Positions 1-6,449 of a stretch of 39,368 nucleotides of DNA are shown here, piece by piece. The translations under genes were made by a program, and so were the position numbers. Position 1 is the first letter of the stretch. Every line of letters starts with the position of its first letter. This stretch comes from Candidatus Omnitrophota bacterium. Its GTDB lineage: Bacteria > Omnitrophota > Gorgyraeia > Tantalellales > Tantalellaceae. The notes below the pieces were generated by a model. That model made no database searches, was not told where the DNA came from, and saw nothing but the letters and a program-made list of their open reading frames with translations. The stretch spans positions 1 through 39,368 of the forward strand of contig WJMH01000008.1 of assembly GCA_014728045.1 (NCBI GenBank), in the 5' to 3' direction.

Positions 1-1212
1 GATGTTATCAGAATAGGACTGGTTTTCGTTAGGTCCATTAAGGAGAATATATTCCTCATTGCTCTGCATTGATGCGATTATATGATCCTGTTCTTCAAGA
101 TAATATGTGAACTCATCAAGCCCCGATGATGCAACAACGTGGTATTCACCCATTTCTTCGTCTCTTAATAATATTGATGCATTTTCCAGTTTCATAATCT
201 CAACGAGATTACTTACCGTAAGGTTGACTAGTTCTTCAAGATTTAGCACTGTTATAACTTTGTCTGAAAAAGTTCGCAATAGCTTCTTATAATCGTATTT
301 TTTCTGGAACAGGAACTTATCGGTTACATTTTTTAAAAAGTGTTCTAATGGCCTCAGCATAAGCACTATTATCATTACTGAAGCAACCATTGTAATCCAT
401 CTATTGTGATTAAAGTTTTCAAATAAAGTGGTCCCAAGATAAGCAATACTGGCCATAACAAGATATGAAGCCACAAACAAACCAGCAAAAACGATTGTTC
501 GTTTTATTAAAATCGCTACATTAAGGAATTTATATTTGAAAATTATATAGGTTACCGTAAGTGCATACAATATAATGAGATACGTGCCGAAAGGGTTGAT
601 GATGGGGTATTCGAGTTTATATACGGGGAAATAATTAGCTCCACCGCCAAGTGTAGCAATAAACGCTGTTACGAAGAAATATAAATATTTACGCCCTTCT
701 ACCTTCTTTTTCTCATACAAATATTTTCGCAAAAATAAAACTTCTCCATAAAACATTGTAATAAAGAACTGAAAGACATGAACGTGGAATAAAGGACCTG
801 GCACCGTGTATGCTCTCAATGTTTGTTTAACTTCGGCACTATGTATGAATAGCGGGGTAAAATTTGCTAATAAGAAAAAGCATGATAACGCATATGAGAA
901 TTGGAGTATTCTTATATATTTCTTGCGCTTAAGATAGCCTAAAAGTAAATAAGCAAAATGCAAAAATAATGTGGGAATAAAGATTGCTCCCACGATAAAA
1001 GTTCTACACCAATAAGCCGCTATGTTAAGATTATAAGATAATATAGCTGGAACGGAGAAAATACACCACCAAGCTATAGCCAAGTTATACAGAGCAAATG
1101 TTTTAAAAAGCGCATTATCTTTTCCTTTTGCGAAAATAAATACGCTCAATACAGTCAGTATTGATCCGACTAATACATAAGAAAGTGTATAATGAAATAG
1201 ATTAAAATTCAC
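1..1212 (-). CDS. Multi-TM membrane sensor with GAF domain, probable histidine kinase (partial, C-terminus off left edge)
   Basis: The frame is open for 404 codons from a GTG at 1212 to base 1 without a stop. The GTG is preceded by an AAAGAGGT ribosome site at 5-base spacing and starts 3 bases after the stop of the upstream dehydrogenase gene. The first in-frame ATG is about 150 codons in, inside the membrane region, so GTG is the sensible start. Residues about 10-290 carry roughly nine hydrophobic segments (about 10-28, 36-58, 71-92, 101-122, 140-160, 176-194, 206-225, 236-264, 268-288). The KYKFLNVAILIKRTIVF stretch resembles the 7TM sensor region of PrsK-like kinases. From about residue 322 a GAF domain begins (SILLRDEE, YHVVASSGL). 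The output domain lies outside the window; a histidine kinase is most usual, but a GGDEF or phosphatase output cannot be excluded. Confidence 0.82.
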   Translation of the reverse strand, partial: MNFNLFHYTLSYVLVGSILTVLSVFIFAKGKDNALFKTFALYNLAIAWWCIFSVPAILSYNLNIAAYWCRTFIVGAIFIPTLFLHFAYLLLGYLKRKKYIRILQFSYALSCFFLLANFTPLFIHSAEVKQTLRAYTVPGPLFHVHVFQFFITMFYGEVLFLRKYLYEKKKVEGRKYLYFFVTAFIATLGGGANYFPVYKLEYPIINPFGTYLIILYALTVTYIIFKYKFLNVAILIKRTIVFAGLFVASYLVMASIAYLGTTLFENFNHNRWITMVASVMIIVLMLRPLEHFLKNVTDKFLFQKKYDYKKLLRTFSDKVITVLNLEELVNLTVSNLVEIMKLENASILLRDEEMGEYHVVASSGLDEFTYYLEEQDHIIASMQSNEEYILLNGPNENQSYSDNI

Positions 1213-1215
1213 GTA

Positions 1216-2454
1216 TTACCTCTTTGCAATAGCTTCTTCTCTGTTATCATTCATTTTCACAATATCTTTGTTTCTAATGAAAACATCTCCTGATTTAAAA
1301 TCTCCAGTAGTAATACCATTTTCTTTATAATATTTAATTGTCTTGTAAAAATTCACAAAATCAACATCACCTAACGTTGGAGAAAGTTCCTTTCTTCCTT
1401 CTAAAGCAAGCACAAAAGCCTCGGCAAGACATCCAAATACATTCTCATCTTTTCCGAATCCAAAATCATAATCAACATTAATGCCGTTGATCTTGACAAG
1501 GCCGCCTTCTAACACGATATTACTTCCAACCTCTGTTGTTCTTGGGAATGCTTCCGGTCTTGAGTCATCTATTATTATCATTTGAACAGGAATTTTTAAT
1601 CCTCTCAAAATTGAAGTTATATTGGAGGTCGTACAAACCGCTAATCTATGCTGGCTTAGTGCATCATATAAAGTTTTAGTAGTCTTGGATTGACATAAAT
1701 CGATTTTTGTTTTTCTATTACTTTCGTCAAGGATAAAATATGACCTTTCTAATCGGATTTTATTTTTATCGATTAATGTAATCTTTCTTACTTTGTTTAA
1801 TAATGATTTTGCAACAGCTGTTCCCATCTTGCCTGATCCAATGATGGCTATATCAATATTTTCTAATCTACTTTTCCATAATTCTGCTATACGGTTAATG
1901 GCTAAATAAATAGATATTAATGTTCCGCAGTGACCATTTGTAAAACACAATTGATCAGAGTTTGCTAGGTTTTGTTTGAAAAATATTCCTCTTCTTGATA
2001 CGATTGGCCACCAGGCACCTAGCCCTACAACACAATTGTTTTTTGAAATCTTCTGGATAAAGCTTGTGAGCTTCTTGATATTTTGTAAGGTCTTTCTTCT
2101 CCTGCGCAACATTTCACTTGGAAGAACAGCATTAGTAACCAGTAAACCATTTATCCCTTTATTTGAAGTCATTTTGCCTACAACATAAGCTGGTGTCACT
2201 GCAACAAGCTTTAGAAAAAGTTTTGCAGGAAGAAGTTTCTTAAGAATTCTGAAATATGGAACACCCACAAGAATATCTTCTATTCTTCTAGGGTGTATTA
2301 GAAAGACATAATCTGGTTGGAACCCATATAACAATTTTACAATTGAATTTGGCAATCGGGTGATAGGCAAAAAGCTAACTACAAAGTCTCTTACGTGCGC
2401 TATCATTGAACTGAAGATATTACCCGATATTTTTTTTCTGTAAAATTTCAACAT
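1216..2454 (-). CDS. Acyl-ACP reductase-like NAD(P)-dependent dehydrogenase (COG5322-type)
   Basis: A 412-residue protein resembling cyanobacterial long-chain acyl-ACP reductase, which makes fatty aldehyde from acyl-ACP, but here of unknown substrate. Visible marks are PDYVFLIHPRRIEDI (about residue 50), VVGLGAWWPIVSRRG (about 145), a TNGH motif (about 175), a Rossmann loop IAIIGSGKMGTAV (about 205), IIIDDSRPEAFPR (about 300) and GCLAEAFVLALEGR (about 345). In the Synechococcus enzyme the acylated cysteine sits in an xxPCxxIDGGYP stretch. Here the matching LKIPVQMIIIDDSRP has no cysteine, while an unusual Cys occurs upstream in LAVCTTSN. It may therefore be a catalytically changed relative. 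The gene is 18 bases downstream of the PP-loop gene and 3 bases upstream of the sensor, so all are probably one transcript. Codon use is AT-rich, unlike genes beyond 4 kb. Confidence 0.7.
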   Translation of the reverse strand: MLKFYRKKISGNIFSSMIAHVRDFVVSFLPITRLPNSIVKLLYGFQPDYVFLIHPRRIEDILVGVPYFRILKKLLPAKLFLKLVAVTPAYVVGKMTSNKGINGLLVTNAVLPSEMLRRRRKTLQNIKKLTSFIQKISKNNCVVGLGAWWPIVSRRGIFFKQNLANSDQLCFTNGHCGTLISIYLAINRIAELWKSRLENIDIAIIGSGKMGTAVAKSLLNKVRKITLIDKNKIRLERSYFILDESNRKTKIDLCQSKTTKTLYDALSQHRLAVCTTSNITSILRGLKIPVQMIIIDDSRPEAFPRTTEVGSNIVLEGGLVKINGINVDYDFGFGKDENVFGCLAEAFVLALEGRKELSPTLGDVDFVNFYKTIKYYKENGITTGDFKSGDVFIRNKDIVKMNDNREEAIAKR

Positions 2455-2472
2455 TTTGTATTGTGGTCCTTC

Positions 2473-3486
2473 CTACATAAAGCTTTTTGGCTCTAATTCC
2501 AATTTTTGTGCGATGTCATAGATTATTTTTTCATTTGGTTTTGAATTCACAGCCTTCAACGCTTCCTCTCTATCTATTAATCCTAGCCTTACGTCATGTG
2601 CCAAGGGTATAACATAAGAATTAACATTGTACAATTTGTTGTGTAATGCAATGCCAAGAGAATTTATCAAACAATTAGAAGAACAGGAATCGGTATCTGA
2701 TGGTTTTTGCCAATTGAATCTGTTCTTAATTTCGTTAATAGCTGTATTTTCACTGTATGCAACGTACTCATAAAAGGGAACCAGTTTCAGGCTAAATGCT
2801 TTTATTTTTTCGAAGAAGGACAAATCGATTTCTTTCTTCAGATTTTTATCCAAAATATTTAAAAAAGGAATGATCATGTTCTTATAGACATCAACCACAC
2901 CCTCATATTTAGAAATAAGACTTTTATCCTTCTGCCTTAATTGTCCCGGTGTTGTGCCCACAACAATTGAAGGAATATTTTTCTTAATAGCTTGTTTTAT
3001 TGAAAATAAGCTAATCATAGCAAAACAAGGCCAACAAACATGCCCAATCAAATAAGCTAAATTTTGTGATTCTTCGGAAGAGTTATAATTTTCAATCCCG
3101 TATTTAAACAATTTTGAAACAATATCAAACCTAGGCTTGTATATAATATGGTCTATTGCGAGTTTGGAAACCACTTTTTCAATATTATCGAATGTTCCAC
3201 TTGACAAAAACCAATTATCCAATGTAAAAGCTAAAACATTTAACCGATATTTTTCTACGAGATTATAAAGCATGTATGTGCTATCTTTACCTCCGCTATA
3301 TAAACAGATACAATCATATTTGGACTTAGTTTTTCTATTTTTCAATATTGATATAAGTTCCTCTTCCCGTTTATTCTGGTACATATTTCTAGAAACTTTC
3401 TGGCAAATATTACATATTCCTTGCTCATTTAGTTCTATTCCCGGCATGGAATCTGATAATATACATTTTGAACAAATATTTTTCAT
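2473..3486 (-). CDS. Zinc-ribbon PP-loop ATPase, N-acetyl-sugar amidotransferase-like
   Basis: A 337-residue adenylating ATPase of the PP-loop (ATP pyrophosphatase) fold. The N-terminus has two CxxC knuckles (CSKC at 5-8 and CNIC at 25-28) around a D-x-MPGI motif, as in the WbpG/PseA group that amidates sugars for surface polysaccharides. The PP-loop LYSGGKDSTYML is near residue 65. Further cysteine pairs lie in HVCWPCF (about 150) and TDSCSSNC (about 270), followed by HDVRLGLIDREEAL. The ATG at 3486 has an AAAGG site 7 bases upstream. Family knowledge suggests ATP-driven amidation or thiolation; the substrate is unknown. No sugar nucleotide genes or hisFH-like ammonia-supplying partners are adjacent, which argues against a simple surface-sugar role. 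It sits 31 bases after the excisionase-like gene. Confidence 0.75.
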   Translation of the reverse strand: MKNICSKCILSDSMPGIELNEQGICNICQKVSRNMYQNKREEELISILKNRKTKSKYDCICLYSGGKDSTYMLYNLVEKYRLNVLAFTLDNWFLSSGTFDNIEKVVSKLAIDHIIYKPRFDIVSKLFKYGIENYNSSEESQNLAYLIGHVCWPCFAMISLFSIKQAIKKNIPSIVVGTTPGQLRQKDKSLISKYEGVVDVYKNMIIPFLNILDKNLKKEIDLSFFEKIKAFSLKLVPFYEYVAYSENTAINEIKNRFNWQKPSDTDSCSSNCLINSLGIALHNKLYNVNSYVIPLAHDVRLGLIDREEALKAVNSKPNEKIIYDIAQKLELEPKSFM

Positions 3487-3517
3487 TTCCGACCTTTCTT
3501 AAATATCCATGAAAAAA

Positions 3518-3700
3518 CTATTTGTGCCCCATCTCTTCCTGGTTTTTGATCCATTCGTCGATAGTTTCTTTCTTAAAGCGCCATTTGGATCCGACCTTGA
3601 ACCCCGGAATTTTGCCTTCCTGTGCATGCTTATAAATCGTTACAACCTTCATTTTTAGGTACTCGGCCAACTCTTCGACTGTCATAACTGGGCTAACCAT
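3518..3700 (-). CDS. Excisionase/MerR-like small DNA-binding protein
   Basis: A 60-residue helix-turn-helix protein of the excisionase-family DNA-binding domain (AlpA/Xis/MerR type): TVEELAEYLKMKVVTIYKHA is the HTH, followed by the wing GKIPGFKVGSKWRF and a helix ETIDEWIKNQ. An in-frame GTG at 3709 exists, but the AGGGAG site abuts it and is well spaced (8 bases) from ATG 3700, so ATG is chosen. It is the first gene of the AT-rich cassette and lies just downstream of repeats and palindromes it could bind. No integrase is beside it; xerD at 19.4-20.3 kb is a housekeeping-type recombinase. A role as local transcription regulator is therefore as likely as excision. Confidence 0.8.
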   Translation of the reverse strand: MVSPVMTVEELAEYLKMKVVTIYKHAQEGKIPGFKVGSKWRFKKETIDEWIKNQEEMGHK

Positions 3701-3718
3701 AAAAATCACTCCCTTTAT

Positions 3719-3742
3719 ACAAGTTGTTATAAATTAACTTGT
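3719..3742. repeat. Inverted repeat ACAAGTT-N10-AACTTGT upstream of excisionase-like gene
   Basis: ACAAGTT at 3719-3725 is matched by AACTTGT at 3736-3742, a perfect 7-base inverted repeat with a 10-base centre. It lies directly upstream of the ribosome site of the excisionase-like gene, within its predicted leader. It could be an operator for autoregulation or an mRNA hairpin; the sequence alone cannot decide. Confidence 0.5.
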
Positions 3743-3908
3743 CTTATTGTTTTTTCCTATGAAATGATATAGCTTAGTATGTTTTAATGCGTATTGAAGC
3801 AAATCTATGATGTATATCAGCATTAGTATATACCCCCTTTTACGAACTGTTATACTTGATTGCTTATGCTGACGCTTTCTTATGTATTGTTATCTTTTGT
3901 TATAAATT
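3724..3908. repeat. Direct repeats TTGTTATAAATT with two partial copies
   Basis: TTGTTATAAATT occurs exactly at 3724-3735 and again at 3897-3908. Partial copies CTGTTATAC (about 3847-3855) and TTGTTATCT (about 3888-3896) lie between them. Spaced direct repeats beside an excisionase-type gene resemble Xis or integrase arm sites or a multi-copy operator. In DNA this AT-rich, part of the similarity may be chance. Confidence 0.4.
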
Positions 3909-3909
3909 G

Positions 3910-3921
3910 ATCAGCGCTGAT
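3910..3921. promoter_or_regulatory. Perfect palindrome ATCAGCGCTGAT at predicted leftward start site
   Basis: A 12-base perfect palindrome. It lies immediately downstream of the -10 box of the leftward promoter (3923-3928), where transcription would start, a usual place for a repressor site. Its GC-rich core stands out from the surrounding AT-rich sequence. Confidence 0.4.
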
Positions 3922-3922
3922 A

Positions 3923-3950
3923 AGTATAATGAGTATATGCTCAAAGTCAA
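3923..3950 (-). promoter_or_regulatory. Sigma70-type promoter of the accessory cassette (leftward)
   Basis: On the minus strand TTGACT (3950-3945) is followed after 16 bases by TATACT (3928-3923). It reads toward the excisionase-like, PP-loop, dehydrogenase and sensor genes with a leader of about 210 bases. A near-perfect palindrome (3931-3942) occupies the spacer between the two boxes, a classic repressor position. Confidence 0.6.
3925..3930 (+). promoter_or_regulatory. Consensus TATAAT -10 box on plus strand overlapping the leftward -10
   Basis: TATAAT at 3925-3930 overlaps the leftward TATACT box almost exactly. No good -35 hexamer is seen 16-18 bases upstream, so a rightward promoter is possible but weak. 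If real, it would serve the short plus-strand frame at 3969. Confidence 0.3.
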
Positions 3951-3982
3951 GAAATGGAGGAGATTTTTTTGAGTATATACTC
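3931..3982. promoter_or_regulatory. Paired palindromic operators GAGTATATGCTC and GAGTATATACTC
   Basis: GAGTATATGCTC at 3931-3942 (one mismatch from perfect dyad) and the perfect palindrome GAGTATATACTC at 3971-3982 are spaced 40 bases centre to centre, about four helical turns. The first lies in the spacer of the leftward promoter; the second overlaps the possible TTG start at 3969. Two same-face copies suggest cooperative binding or looping by one dimeric repressor. I cannot name the regulator. Confidence 0.55.
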
Positions 3983-4073
3983 GCTGAATAAGATAAGATA
4001 TATCCTAAAAGGCCCTATCTATAAGGTTTTCAGGAAAGAATGGAGTCTTGCAAACTATCTATCCCTGGCCTAA
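3969..4073 (+). CDS. Possible 34-residue peptide, unknown function
   Basis: A TTG at 3969 follows a strong GGAGGAG site with 7-base spacing and opens a 34-codon frame ending in TAA at 4071-4073. The peptide is basic and begins MSIYSLNKIRYILKG. It overlaps the convergent end of pgpA by about 15 bases. The strong ribosome site and the operator over its start favour translation; short length, TTG start and lack of any recognised homologue argue against. It may also be the remnant 5' end of a lost gene. Confidence 0.3.
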   Translation: MSIYSLNKIRYILKGPIYKVFRKEWSLANYLSLA

Positions 4074-4523
4074 CAATTTGGCGTGAAAATATATGAACGT
4101 ATGAAGGAGGATATTGGAATAAATCGCGGCTACAAGATCGTCTAACATTATACCCCAACCCCACTTTAGGTTTTCAAGGGACTTCATAGGAGGCAATTTA
4201 ATTATATCTATTATCCTGTAAAGTAGGAACCCCGCAACAACAAGTGGAACATTAATAGGAAGGCCAAGATAAACTAAAAAAATACACGCGAACTCGTCAA
4301 TGACGATGAACGAAGCATCTTGTATGCCTATCTCAGTTTCGAATTTACCCGACGACACCAGACCAAGAACGAATAATATTATGAAGACTGCTATATACAG
4401 GAAGACGTATTTATGCAGCAAAAGACATAAAGCAAGACCGGCAACGCTCCCCGCAGTCCCAGGTGCTACGGGAAAATACCCGAGCCCAAAGGCCGTTGAT
4501 ATCAATCGATGGATTTTTTTCAA
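4059..4523 (-). CDS. pgpA: Phosphatidylglycerophosphatase A
   Basis: A 154-residue inner-membrane phosphatase that removes the phosphate from phosphatidylglycerol phosphate to give phosphatidylglycerol. Family motifs are present: GLGYFPVAPGTAGS (about 13), the acidic FIVIDEFAC (about 73), and RIIDIIKLPP followed by WGWGIMLDDLVAA (about 120). Several hydrophobic helices are interleaved. It starts with TTG, with GGGGA 5-6 bases upstream inside the end of pgsA, 1 base after the pgsA stop. Placement directly after pgsA puts the two consecutive steps of the pathway in one transcript. It is the last gene of the rpsO operon. Confidence 0.9.
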   Translation of the reverse strand: MKKIHRLISTAFGLGYFPVAPGTAGSVAGLALCLLLHKYVFLYIAVFIILFVLGLVSSGKFETEIGIQDASFIVIDEFACIFLVYLGLPINVPLVVAGFLLYRIIDIIKLPPMKSLENLKWGWGIMLDDLVAAIYSNILLHTFIYFHAKLLGQG

Positions 4524-4524
4524 T

Positions 4525-5112
4525 TTATTCCCCGTTATTAAAAAGATATTTCTTGTTACCTATAAGATACGACGCCCCGCTGATTATCGTGAGTGCAACA
4601 GTCACCAGCATCAGGATAAAAATCAGCTGACGGTACCAGTATTCAAAAGAATCGTTCCAGAAACCGAACACCGAAACTCCTGCTTCCTTTATTACTATGA
4701 AGATGAGTATCACTAATATGGATAACATCTGAGAAACCGTCTTGTGTTTACCGGCCAGGCCAGCAGCAAGCACCTCGCGTTTCATAAGTGCTCTAAGACG
4801 TATGCTGGTAATAAGAAGTTCCCGGAGGATGATCACAACAACCATCCAGGCCGGCACAAGCTTCATTTCGACAAAAGCCAAAAAAGCGGAAAGTGTAAGA
4901 ACTTTATCGGCGACCGGGTCCATTATCTTCCCGAAGTTCGTGATATTGCCGTATTTTTTGGCCAGATACCCGTCCAGATAGTCCGTGGCGGCCGCCACCA
5001 GGAATATCACCAGGGCCACTATTTTCCATGCAAGGCCACTTGAGAATAAGGCTATCATAAAGATAAACGCCAGGATTATCCTGGTAACGGTTATCTTGTT
5101 CGGGGTATTCAT
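4525..5112 (-). CDS. pgsA: CDP-diacylglycerol-glycerol-3-phosphate 3-phosphatidyltransferase
   Basis: A 195-residue membrane CDP-alcohol phosphotransferase making phosphatidylglycerol phosphate from CDP-diacylglycerol and glycerol-3-phosphate. The signature D-x2-DG-x2-A-x9-G-x3-D-x3-D is seen around residues 64-87 (DYLDGYLAKKYG, then GKIMDPVADK). The usual Arg after Ala is Lys here, a conservative change. Hydrophobic helices fill most of the rest. The start overlaps the rimO stop by four bases (ATGA) and has an AGGAG site, indicating translational coupling. Confidence 0.93.
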   Translation of the reverse strand: MNTPNKITVTRIILAFIFMIALFSSGLAWKIVALVIFLVAAATDYLDGYLAKKYGNITNFGKIMDPVADKVLTLSAFLAFVEMKLVPAWMVVVIILRELLITSIRLRALMKREVLAAGLAGKHKTVSQMLSILVILIFIVIKEAGVSVFGFWNDSFEYWYRQLIFILMLVTVALTIISGASYLIGNKKYLFNNGE

Positions 5113-6440
5113 AGAGCTTCTCCTATAAGATCATATTCTAGCGTTCCGCTGATACGGACCTTCCTGAATTCGCCGACCTTGAGATCTGTGCCCTTGACAT
5201 AAACCATCCCATCCACTTCAGGAGCATCCATGCAGGAGCGCCCGAAAAAAATATCCTTCTCGGACGGATCTTTCTCTTCGATCAATACGTCAAGGGTCTT
5301 ACCGAAGAACTTCATGTTGTTCTCGGCAGATATCCTCTGCTGAAGAGCCATCACCTTATCGAACCTTTCCCGCTTGATCTGTTCAGGCACCTGTTCTTTG
5401 TATTCGAAAGCGGCCGTTCCCTCCTCGCGCGAATAGATAAAGGCTCCCATGCGCTCAAATCTGGTCTCCAGGAGAAAATCCATTAGTTCCCCGAATTGTT
5501 TTTCGCTCTCTCCCGGGAACCCCACTATCACGGAGGTCCGCAGAACAACACTATCTATCTTCTTCCGTATCCGTTGTATAAGATCAACGATAGCTCTTTT
5601 GTCCACACGACGATTCATTTTCCGTAAGATCGCATCGTTTATATGCTGTATCGGCAGATCCACATAACTGCACACGTTACTAGTAGTAGCTATCACCTCT
5701 ATGAGCTCATCGGTGAACTGTACAGGATGCGTGTAAAGAACCCTCAACCATCCATCATGCATAAGAGGAGCTGCTTCCCGGATCAATCCCGCAAGTTCGC
5801 TCTTTCCCAACCTGTCAATACCGAAAGAGGTAGTATCCTGCCCGATAAGAACTATTTCCTTAACACCGAAATGATCGCGAACATATTTTATCTCTTCCAG
5901 CACTGATGGCATCGTCCTGCTGCGTCTGGGACCTTTCAGCTCGGGAATGATGCAGTAAGTGCACCTGTTTGAACAGCCTTCCTGTATCTTGACATAGGCG
6001 AAATGATGAGGAGTGATGAGTTTACGCTGATCCGTATCGTCATAAAGGAACTCAGGGCGGTCTCTTACGGCCCTTACCCTTTCTCCAGAATATAAAAGTT
6101 CTATTTTCCCCGGGATCTCCCTGAAATCAGACGTGCCGAAAATACCGTCGATCTCCGCTATCTGGTCCAGCAATTCATCAGGATATCTCTGGGAAAGACA
6201 GCCGGTAACTACGATTTTTTCTAGTTCTGATGTTTTTTTAAGATCTGCAAGCTGTAGGATGGTATTAACGGATTCCTGTTTTGCGTCCTCGATGAACCCG
6301 CATGTATTGACGATTGCTACGTCTGCGTTCTCGGGCTCCTCTGCGATCTCGTAGCCCTTTTTTTCAAGCAGGGCGAGAAGGACCTCGCTGTCAACAAGAT
6401 TACGGGGACAACCGAGACTGAAAAGGTAGATCTTTTTCAT
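5109..6440 (-). CDS. rimO: Ribosomal protein S12 methylthiotransferase (radical SAM)
   Basis: A 443-residue MiaB/RimO-type enzyme that methylthiolates an aspartate of ribosomal protein S12. The N-terminal UPF0004 domain has its three cluster cysteines (SLGCPRNLVDSE, VNTCGFIEDAKQES, VTGCLSQRYP). The radical SAM motif is GCSNRCTYCIIP near residue 155. A C-terminal TRAM-like segment follows (about 375-443). The IEDAKQES and LGCPRNLVDSE wording is typical of RimO rather than MiaB. The ribosome site is weak. Confidence 0.93.
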   Translation of the reverse strand: MKKIYLFSLGCPRNLVDSEVLLALLEKKGYEIAEEPENADVAIVNTCGFIEDAKQESVNTILQLADLKKTSELEKIVVTGCLSQRYPDELLDQIAEIDGIFGTSDFREIPGKIELLYSGERVRAVRDRPEFLYDDTDQRKLITPHHFAYVKIQEGCSNRCTYCIIPELKGPRRSRTMPSVLEEIKYVRDHFGVKEIVLIGQDTTSFGIDRLGKSELAGLIREAAPLMHDGWLRVLYTHPVQFTDELIEVIATTSNVCSYVDLPIQHINDAILRKMNRRVDKRAIVDLIQRIRKKIDSVVLRTSVIVGFPGESEKQFGELMDFLLETRFERMGAFIYSREEGTAAFEYKEQVPEQIKRERFDKVMALQQRISAENNMKFFGKTLDVLIEEKDPSEKDIFFGRSCMDAPEVDGMVYVKGTDLKVGEFRKVRISGTLEYDLIGEAL

Positions 6441-6449
6441 AAAAAGTCT

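Larger units (their letters stand above)
3701..4058. other. AT-rich intergenic control region between accessory cassette and core operon
   Basis: This is the only stretch above 300 bases without a confident gene. It holds an inverted repeat next to the excisionase-like gene, repeated TTGTTAT motifs, three short palindromes, overlapping divergent -10 boxes, and a possible short plus-strand reading frame (3969-4073), each listed separately. It also marks the change from AT-rich sequence on the left to about 50% GC sequence on the right. I see no RNA gene and no clear intrinsic terminator for pgpA in it. Confidence 0.7.

Noticed and set aside
3701-3709. GTG start for the excisionase-like gene
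   Set aside because: The AGGGAG ribosome site touches this GTG; spacing is right only for ATG 3700.
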